From Chitinophagales bacterium (lineage in GTDB: Bacteria > Bacteroidota > Bacteroidia > Chitinophagales > UBA2359): a DNA stretch of 40,238 nt. The DNA lies in the NCBI GenBank assembly GCA_020629335.1, contig JAHDDN010000005.1, forward strand, positions 1 through 40,238, read 5' to 3'. The notes beneath the pieces are model-generated. The model made no database searches, was not told the origin of the DNA, and worked only from the letters and a program-made list of their open reading frames with translations. Both the position numbers and the translations under genes were made by a program. Each line of letters begins with the position of its first letter. The first letter of the stretch is position 1. Of the stretch, positions 34,767 through 40,238 are shown one piece after another.

Positions 34767-35857
34767 TTGCGCTTAATAGTAAATCCCTGACTGCTTATAT
34801 TAATTCAGAAGCATTTGAAAAAATGCCTAATATTCCTATATCAAGACATCGTGCTATTGCTCAGATCAATAATCCGAGAGTGGATGAGGAGGATGTGTTA
34901 TTATTGTTGGCAATGGAGGGCGAGCAGTTAGTGGGTTATATAGGTATGGTACCTGATTGGATTTTTCAAGGGGAATTTAAAAGCAAGTGTGCTTGGATGA
35001 GTTGTATTTGGATTGATGGTTCTCAAAGGGGAAAAGGTATTGCTAATCGTTTGGTCCGAAAATGTTTTGAAGTATGGGACAAAAAGATTGTTTTTACAGA
35101 ATTTACTCCAGCGGCTAAAAGACTTTATGATAAAATTGGGATATTCACAGATTTGCATATCAAGCAGGGTTTGCGATTATATATCAGAATGGATTTGGCG
35201 AATATTCTTCCTCCCAGAAAGGCTATTTTTGAGAAATCAAAAAAGGCATTGCGCTTTATGGATCAATTTAGTAATTTGGTTTTAGATAGACGATTGCCAT
35301 TTTTTGATCAGGAAGCGGATGGATTTAATTATACTTTGGTAAAATTCCTTTCTCCTAGTGTTAGGCAATTAATTGATACTACTTCCCCTAATAATATATT
35401 CAAACGTAATATTGAGGAATTGGAGTGGATATTAGAATTTCCTTGGGTACTTTCTGGTATGGATGCTGATCCATTAAATGAGCAATATTTTTTCACTTCA
35501 GCCGATCATTCATTTGACTATTACCCTATTGAGATTAGTAATCATAGGCAGGAGGTCATTGCTTTTATATTACTCACGAAAAGAAATGATACTTTAAAGA
35601 TTCCTTATTGCTTTGCTGCTCAAGAACAAATACCCATGGTGGCTCAATTAATCAAACGATTTATCTTGAAATATAAAGTCAAAACTTTTACCTCCTATCA
35701 CGCTCATTTGAATGAGTATCTTGAAGATAATAGTTCATATGCTATCTTCAAGAAAGCAGTGAATAGACATTATTTGATGGGTAAAGAATTAGCGGAAAAT
35801 TTAGATTTATCTTTAGTAGAAATTCAGGATGGTGATGGGGATGCGGCTTTTACTTAG
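34757..35857 (+). CDS. GNAT-family acetyltransferase with C-terminal extension
   Basis: The 366-aa protein begins with a GNAT domain (about 1-150). Motif A is CAWMSCIWIDGSQRGKGIANRLV (key residues Q-R-G-K-G-I-A) and is followed by TEFTPAAKRLYDKIGIF. The remaining 200 residues lack a recognised domain and may hold a second degenerate acyltransferase fold (YYPIEISNHRQEVIAFILL and onward). It overlaps the deacetylase by 10 bp, so a deacetylation/acylation pair acting on the same surface sugar is a reasonable inference. Its stop codon overlaps that of the convergent oxidoreductase gene by 3 bases. Confidence 0.82.
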   Translation: MEIVALNSKSLTAYINSEAFEKMPNIPISRHRAIAQINNPRVDEEDVLLLLAMEGEQLVGYIGMVPDWIFQGEFKSKCAWMSCIWIDGSQRGKGIANRLVRKCFEVWDKKIVFTEFTPAAKRLYDKIGIFTDLHIKQGLRLYIRMDLANILPPRKAIFEKSKKALRFMDQFSNLVLDRRLPFFDQEADGFNYTLVKFLSPSVRQLIDTTSPNNIFKRNIEELEWILEFPWVLSGMDADPLNEQYFFTSADHSFDYYPIEISNHRQEVIAFILLTKRNDTLKIPYCFAAQEQIPMVAQLIKRFILKYKVKTFTSYHAHLNEYLEDNSSYAIFKKAVNRHYLMGKELAENLDLSLVEIQDGDGDAAFT

Positions 35858-36966
35858 GGCCTAACTGCCCCACCACCAATAATTTTTCCATTCCATTTGG
35901 CTCGCATTGCTTCTTTGATATTGCTTAATGAAAAAACATGGGAAATATGAGGAGTAATTTTTCCTTCTTCTACCCATTGGAATATATCTTTTAGCCTTTG
36001 AGCACGTATGCTTAAGTCATTTTGAGTGGCAATGACCATTGGGCTGCCTAATACTTTTAAGCCTTTCATAAGGATTAGATTGGTAGGTAGACGATTAGCA
36101 TTGGGAGCGCCTCTTTGTCCTCTTCCTTTAGCCACAAATGGCGTAGAGGCCCAACCAACAATCAAAAATCTGGCACCAAATTTCACACATCGTAAACTCT
36201 CTTCTGAAACGGCTCCTCCTACTCCATCATAAACCACATCAACACCTTTACCATCTGTTAGGGCTTTTACGTCTCCTCTAAATCTTCTTACTTTTTCATC
36301 TGGATTAGTCGCTTTCGTATTGATCACATGATCGGCTCCCTGTGCTTTTACAATGGCTAATTTTTCATCCGTTCGACCAGTAGCGATTACTCTTGCACCA
36401 ATTAATTTAGCGATATGAACGGCTGCCATACCAGTAGCTCCTGAAGCACCATGAATTAAGACCGTCTCTCCCGCTTTCAATTGCCCACTAGTAATCAAGC
36501 AATAATAAGCCGTTTCATAACTGCCTAATAAATTACAAGCTTGGTCAAAGTTTAGTTTGGAGGGAATCTTTATAATGGCCTCTTTGGGTGCTACTGCATA
36601 AGTTGCAAACCCACCATATTGTTGGTAATTTCCAGGGGAACGAGGGCCGCTAATAAATCCATCTACCAGGACTTCATCTCCTACTTTAGCTTGATCATCA
36701 TGAACATTCTTTCCTTTCCACAAGACGACACCACAATATTCTAATCCAGGTGTATAAGGCCGTGGAGGTTGATGCTGATATTGTCCACTTACCATCATGA
36801 GATCCACCCAACCTATGGCAGAGCTTTTCACTTGAATGAGGACATCCTCCTCACTTAAGTCATCAGTATTAGGAATTGCTTGTTCTACTATTGTGAGAAA
36901 TTTCTCAACTCCTTCTAAGGGTGTTTCTGAGAATTCTGATATTTGTGCTTTTATTCCGTTTTTCAT
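35854..36966 (-). CDS. Zinc-independent MDR oxidoreductase (quinone oxidoreductase-like)
   Basis: The 370-aa protein follows the medium-chain dehydrogenase/reductase plan. A GroES-like N-terminal domain includes PRPYTPGLEYCGVV and GDEVLVDGF. The Rossmann domain has LIHGASGATGMAAVHIAKLIGARVIATG and ADHVIN, then GVDVVYDGVGG. The catalytic zinc ligands of alcohol dehydrogenases are absent, as in NADPH-dependent quinone oxidoreductases and enoyl reductases. The substrate is unknown. It lies 33 bp downstream of the propeller lipoprotein gene and is likely in one transcript with it and the macro gene. Its TAA overlaps the convergent GNAT stop. Confidence 0.92.
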   Translation of the reverse strand: MKNGIKAQISEFSETPLEGVEKFLTIVEQAIPNTDDLSEEDVLIQVKSSAIGWVDLMMVSGQYQHQPPRPYTPGLEYCGVVLWKGKNVHDDQAKVGDEVLVDGFISGPRSPGNYQQYGGFATYAVAPKEAIIKIPSKLNFDQACNLLGSYETAYYCLITSGQLKAGETVLIHGASGATGMAAVHIAKLIGARVIATGRTDEKLAIVKAQGADHVINTKATNPDEKVRRFRGDVKALTDGKGVDVVYDGVGGAVSEESLRCVKFGARFLIVGWASTPFVAKGRGQRGAPNANRLPTNLILMKGLKVLGSPMVIATQNDLSIRAQRLKDIFQWVEEGKITPHISHVFSLSNIKEAMRAKWNGKIIGGGAVRP

Positions 36967-36999
36967 TAATTATATTCTATCAGTATAAATGCTGAACAG

Positions 37000-38112
37000 T
37001 TACTCCCAAGGACCATTCAAAGTTACATTAATAATTTGATCGTTTACTAAACGAAACAGGCCTCCAGAAAAACCAAACCATAGCCGCCCTTTAGTGTCTT
37101 CTAATACATCTTGCAATCCAAATCTGCTGGTCAAATCCATTCGATTAGTTTCTCCAATAAAATGGAATTGTTCTCCATCATAGCGATAAATACCATGTCC
37201 TGTAGCACCTATCCAAATAGCTCCTTTTTTATCTTCATAGATTGTATAAATATCATTTTCACTTAGACCTATTTTTGTAGGAAATTGGGTAATAGTATTT
37301 CCATCATACTTACAAAGACCACCATTTCCTGTCATTTTGGGTTGAGAAGATTGTACACAGGCTATCCAAATATTAGCATCCTTATCCTCGATAATACGGG
37401 TGATATTATTACTACATAATCCATCCTCTTTAGTAAAATGAGTAAATGTTTTTCCATCATACTTATAAGCACCACCACCATCTGTAGCAAACCACAAATC
37501 ACCATTGCTGGCAGTTAAGCTTAAGCTTGCTCTTCCAGCATAAATACTATATTCACTGATTTTAGATTTATCAATGGGCAGTTTAAATTCTAAAAAATCA
37601 ATTCCATCATAACGAAAAACTCCTTTGTTTGAACTCATCCAAATATTGCCCTTCATATCTGATTGGACGCTCAACCATCCTGTTCTATTATTGTGTACCC
37701 CATCAGAACTTTGTATTGTACTAAATGTTTTCCCATCGTATTTACAAAGGCCCGTATGAGAACCAAAATATAAATTCCCATCCTTATCTTCCGCAAAACT
37801 TGAGATAGTATTACCACATAATCCATCATCTGTTGAAAAATAAGTCAGCTTATTTCCATCATATCGAGCAGCTCCATTTGCCATCGTTCCAAACCATAAA
37901 TTTCCTTTACTATCCTCAAATACCTCAACTACATATTCCGCTATTTGTGTAGCAAATTCCATTTGAAGCCTTTCTGATGTAGAAGGAGGACTGAGTTCAT
38001 TGTCAGATTGATTTTCGTCTATTGAACTTGACTTTTCGGCTCCATTACAAGATACCAGTATTGTTATTAGAAATAACAGCGAAGCGATTAAATAGACAAT
38101 TTGATTTTTCAT
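37000..38112 (-). CDS. Beta-propeller lipoprotein (two-component-regulator-type propeller, no kinase)
   Basis: The 370-aa protein has a canonical lipobox LVSC with Cys22 and a Ser/Asp-rich linker. About seven propeller blades follow, each with a Reg_prop core: W(F/I)G......(R/K)YDG and DGLC.N.I..... EDK.GN (for example WFGTMANGAARYDG, LYFGSHTGLCKYDG, LWFATDGGGAYKYDG). In hybrid two-component sensors these blades precede a membrane span and kinase; here the protein stops after them. It is a stand-alone extracytoplasmic propeller that could bind a ligand or protein. It lies 20 bp downstream of the macro-domain gene and 33 bp upstream of the oxidoreductase gene. Confidence 0.9.
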   Translation of the reverse strand: MKNQIVYLIASLLFLITILVSCNGAEKSSSIDENQSDNELSPPSTSERLQMEFATQIAEYVVEVFEDSKGNLWFGTMANGAARYDGNKLTYFSTDDGLCGNTISSFAEDKDGNLYFGSHTGLCKYDGKTFSTIQSSDGVHNNRTGWLSVQSDMKGNIWMSSNKGVFRYDGIDFLEFKLPIDKSKISEYSIYAGRASLSLTASNGDLWFATDGGGAYKYDGKTFTHFTKEDGLCSNNITRIIEDKDANIWIACVQSSQPKMTGNGGLCKYDGNTITQFPTKIGLSENDIYTIYEDKKGAIWIGATGHGIYRYDGEQFHFIGETNRMDLTSRFGLQDVLEDTKGRLWFGFSGGLFRLVNDQIINVTLNGPWE

Positions 38113-38132
38113 TTTTAGGGCTTATTGATTTT

Positions 38133-38774
38133 TTACTTCTTCAAATTATAAGGAGCCAGTGCAGGATGAACTATTTCTTTCCATTTTCCACCAAATATAT
38201 TCCGATATGCCGTACACATTTGTTGAGCAGATGCTGCATAATTAAAGCCTCCAACTCCAGTTCCTAATCCTGGAATCAATAGCCTTTTAATGCCGCCATT
38301 ATTAGATTCATTATAGCGTAAAACTTGTGATAATATTCCTCTCATTGCCAAATATACATTGATTGAATTTTCGCTCAAACGACCTGGGATTCTCATGGTA
38401 GGTGCAACAATTAAATATGGATATTTGCCCTGACTCATAGGGATAATCATGACTGATCCAACAGGCAATTCACCATAGTATTCCTGACGAATTTTATTCA
38501 TAACTATTGATTGTGCCTTGCCTTTGAAATGTTCATCTATTTTTTTATCAATGCCTCCACTCATATCTCCAAAACTATTTGCAGGGCTTACTATAGCATC
38601 CGCTTTTATTTTGAAAAGATCACCGTTCACTATTTCTACTTGATCAATATCATCAAATTGCTTTTCTAATTCAAGACATAAATCTCTATTCAAATCACAA
38701 ATACTTATGATTGGCAAGGATTTATTGACTTCTTTTCCTAGCTTTTTTACTATTTTATTCTGATTGAAAAACAT
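38133..38774 (-). CDS. Macro-domain protein
   Basis: The 213-aa protein carries a macro domain (about 45-205): VEIVNGDLFKIKADAIVSPANSFGDMSGGID (key residues G-D, D-A-I-V-S-P-A-N, G-G-I-D), YLIVAPTMRIP, and LLIPGLGTGVGGF for phosphate binding. Macro domains bind or hydrolyse ADP-ribose and related nucleotides. The Asn and GG-I-D elements are kept, so activity is possible. The N-terminal 40 residues form a basic strand/helix region. It is the first gene of a likely three-gene minus-strand run. Some macro proteins act against ADP-ribosylating toxins, but no toxin gene is nearby. Confidence 0.9.
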   Translation of the reverse strand: MFFNQNKIVKKLGKEVNKSLPIISICDLNRDLCLELEKQFDDIDQVEIVNGDLFKIKADAIVSPANSFGDMSGGIDKKIDEHFKGKAQSIVMNKIRQEYYGELPVGSVMIIPMSQGKYPYLIVAPTMRIPGRLSENSINVYLAMRGILSQVLRYNESNNGGIKRLLIPGLGTGVGGFNYAASAQQMCTAYRNIFGGKWKEIVHPALAPYNLKK

Positions 38775-38951
38775 TCATTAAAACTATCGTTTTTTATCGA
38801 GAAATCACCAATTTTTGCTTAATTTGTTTGTGCTCATCAGATAGTTCTAGGAAATAAGCACCTACAGGAAGCTCCTCTAAATTAAGAGAAAATGTATTTT
38901 CGGCAAACTCAATTTTTCGATTATAAACTTGCTCACCAATCACATTCGTAA

Positions 38952-39105
38952 GGGTGCAATTGGGTTTTGTCCCTTCCTTTAAAAGTTAAAGAAAATAATA
39001 TTGATAATCATTTGTTTAAACTTTAATAATATTTTGATTGCAAAATAAAAACCCTGTTTAAACTATTGAATTTTTATTATAGGGGGACAAAACCCAATTG
39101 CACCC
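38952..39105. mobile_element. MITE-like element with 22-bp perfect terminal inverted repeats
   Basis: The ends (38952-38973 and 39084-39105) are perfect 22-bp inverted repeats beginning GGGTGCAATTGGG. The 110-bp AT-rich interior has two GTTTAAAC palindromes and no gene. It lies between two fragments of the T9SS pseudogene. No clear target duplication is visible. It is consistent with a non-autonomous transposon whose transposase is elsewhere. Confidence 0.8.
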
Positions 39106-39270
39106 ATGACCATCCACATTTTTTTCAAAAGTGTACTGTCTATTATTTACCCAAACATTGTCCTCCCAAGTTTCAAAAAGATAGTAATCAGGATTATTCC
39201 AACTAGGGTCATAAGGAACGTTTAAAAAATAATTTCCACATTTAGCAACTAATCTTTTGTACCAATACTT

Positions 39271-39319
39271 CGTTGAAAAGCCTTGCCGATGCGCTGCATC
39301 GACTGCATTTTTCGCCTTG
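39271..39319 (+). repeat. 49-bp hairpin core repeat, copy 2
   Basis: It has the same ends and length as 8096-8144, with the central stem GATGC-GCT-GCATC. It lies within the broken T9SS gene and is not surrounded here by the TATAGT foldback arms, so the core can occur independently. Confidence 0.68.
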
Positions 39320-39745
39320 TCTTGATACAAAATATTTAGCTGCAAATGCCAATCTTATTTTTTAAACGTTCCTAAGTTGTTTTAGTAGCAGAATAATCAC
39401 CACTAATATCCCAAACCTTTTCTATTGAAGTAGTAACATCTCCTAGTTCGTCAAACTCATAATTATCTTCAGATATCGTAATCCAGGCACTACCATCCCA
39501 CTCTTGCCTTATATTTAATACCCTATTATCATTTTGATTATATTCAGAAATAGATTTCAATTCATTGATCCAGTTACTGCCATCCCAAGTCTTTTGGATT
39601 TTCACTAATTCATTTCCATTACTATCATAAGTGTATTCTAATGAGTCATCAAAAACCCAATTATTATCTATCACATCATCTTTTCTTGATCCTATCAAAA
39701 GATCATTTTCATCTAATGATTTAGTTGCGTAAGATTTTTATTATG

Positions 39746-39977
39746 CGCATCCCATGCGCTTGTATTAAGAAGTGCGCAGCACAAAAAAAAATAAGTTCAT
39801 CACTCATTGTTTATAGTTCATACTTAAGAACGCATGGTCGGGCTATCCGTTATTATGTGGCTATGTGTATGCTGTTCAGCATAGTCGTTACTTGTCTGCC
39901 TTTCAGGCCAGCCTACGTAACTCCTTGCTTCTCAAGCATCCACACCTAACGCCACATACCACTTCTATCCCTATGCG
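39746..39977 (-). repeat. Structured intergenic repeat, copy F (long form)
   Basis: It lies in reverse orientation. P0 is CGCAT (39746-39750) with ATGCG (39973-39977). P1 is TATGTGGC (39854-39861) with GCCACATA (39951-39958). P2 in the reverse reading is GTGTGGATGCT with AGCATACACAT, 9 Watson-Crick pairs plus one wobble of 11. P4 is the GCCTGAAAGGC hairpin. P3 is reduced to GTTAC/GTAAC. It abuts the broken end of the T9SS pseudogene and overlaps copy G by three bases. Confidence 0.88.
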
Positions 39978-40117
39978 GCCTCGATAGGAACGGTATGTGG
40001 CGTATATGGAGCTGCCTACGGAACTTAGTGATGCGCAGGCTCCAATAAGAGACAAGCAGCACTTAGTGGAGTGGCGGCTCCATAGCCACATAAGAGTGTA
40101 TAGCGAGATACAGCCGC
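39975..40117 (+). repeat. Structured intergenic repeat, copy G (short form)
   Basis: P0 is GCGGC (39975-39979) with GCCGC (40113-40117). P1 is TATGTGGC (39994-40001) with GCCACATA (40085-40092). P2 is ATGGAGCTGCC (40006-40016) with GGCGGCTCCAT (40073-40083), all 11 paired with one wobble. P3 is ACTTAGTG (40023-40030) with CACTTAGT (40060-40067), an A-T replacing the usual G-C on both arms. The short loop variant matches copy B. Confidence 0.9.
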
Positions 40118-40129
40118 CCTCATAAGCCT

Positions 40130-40162
40130 TTTGTGATTCCGTAGTTTTATTGCTTATATTTG
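40130..40162 (+). promoter_or_regulatory. Bacteroidota promoter of the right-edge gene
   Basis: TTTG (40130-40133), a 21-base spacer and TATATTTG (40155-40162) match the consensus. The ATG of the partial gene follows 21 bases later. Confidence 0.65.
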
Positions 40163-40183
40163 TTGTGAATTAATGAATAGAAA

Positions 40184-40238
40184 ATGCGGATATTTACCCC
40201 TGATGATATAATAGAAACTTATGGTAAGCTCCAACAGC
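40184..40238 (+). CDS. Partial CDS running off the right edge
   Basis: An open frame starts at an ATG 21 bases after a good promoter and continues to the end of the window. Only 18 residues are visible (MRIFTPDDIIETYGKLQQ). They show no recognisable motif, no signal peptide and no membrane segment. Too little remains to name it. The start is supported by the promoter spacing. Confidence 0.6.
   Translation, partial: MRIFTPDDIIETYGKLQQ

Larger units (their letters stand above)
38794..39737 (-). pseudogene. Remnant of a secreted repeat protein with T9SS sorting domain
   Basis: Three fragments read on the minus strand. 39737-39372 gives WDGS-W repeats (LEYTYDSNGNEL, KTWDGSNWINE, QEWDGSAWITISED) with YD-like turns. 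39345-39106 carries one further unit (ETWEDNVWVNNRQYTF), with the 49-bp hairpin repeat at its start. 38951-38794 encodes only the C-terminal half of a type A T9SS sorting domain (VIGEQVYNRKIEF, LEELPVGAYFLEL, IKQKLVIS, stop). Frame breaks and two inserted repeats separate them, and the 5' end is cut off at 39737 beside repeat copy F. The parent was probably an outer-membrane-exported surface protein. Confidence 0.78.

Noticed and set aside
39058..39345. 95-aa minus-strand ORF
   Set aside because: It is a mosaic of the 49-bp hairpin repeat, one unit of the T9SS protein and the end of the MITE-like element, not a natural gene.

Overview
The window looks like a chromosomal segment of a low-GC, marine-type Bacteroidota, most likely Cytophagales. 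This is inferred from the tail of a type IX secretion (T9SS) sorting domain, many SPII lipoproteins, a secreted S15-type hydrolase, a propeller lipoprotein, and promoters of the Bacteroidota form TTG-N19-21-TAnnTTTG. I saw no rRNA, tRNA, phage structural gene, transposase or CRISPR array.

Layout. 0.1-0.35 kb: first copy of a structured intergenic repeat. 0.48-6.1 kb: plus-strand housekeeping genes (DUF255/thioredoxin lipoprotein, small membrane protein, EamA transporter, CocE/NonD hydrolase), ending at a bidirectional terminator. 6.2-17.8 kb: a long run of minus-strand genes (double SnoaL protein, AraC regulator, MarR regulator with serine hydrolase, M23 peptidase with a zinc-ribbon protein, TraB/Tiki-like lipoprotein, methyltransferase, SDR/DUF2867 protein, TrmO, GNAT, DUF1801, 2OG-Fe(II) oxygenase). 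18.2-25.1 kb: accessory region with a three-gene membrane/GHKL-ATPase/DUF4325 operon, a 5'-truncated ATPase gene, and a HerA/DUF87-type ATPase paired with a repeat protein. 25.5-33.4 kb: a type I restriction-modification operon hsdM-hsdS-DUF262-hsdR. 33.7-38.8 kb: polysaccharide deacetylase with GNAT, then a minus-strand macro-domain/propeller/oxidoreductase run. 38.8-39.7 kb: ruins of a secreted T9SS protein interrupted by small repeats. 40.2 kb: start of a gene cut by the window edge.

The most striking signal is not a gene. Seven copies of a roughly 140-230 bp non-coding repeat (134-346, 12158-12300, 17918-18149, 25199-25425, 33390-33612, 39746-39977, 39975-40117) share a nested stem architecture. 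The paired arms change together between copies, which supports a selected RNA or DNA fold. Inverted copies bracket the restriction-modification operon within a few bases of hsdR, and one copy sits exactly where the T9SS pseudogene breaks off. The repeats therefore look mobile or recombinogenic and appear to delimit accessory cassettes. Smaller families are also present: a TATAGT-ended foldback (8039-8200, 14242-14288), a 49-bp hairpin core (8096-8144, 39271-39319), a GGGC...GCCC hairpin (292-318, 25116-25137) and a 154-bp element with 22-bp terminal inverted repeats (38952-39105).

The best candidates for a little-described protein system are the GHKL/DUF4325 partner-switch-like operon at 18298-19984 and the HerA-like ATPase plus repeat protein at 21147-25036. 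Both lie in the same repeat-bounded accessory region as the restriction system. Their role in defence is inference from position only.
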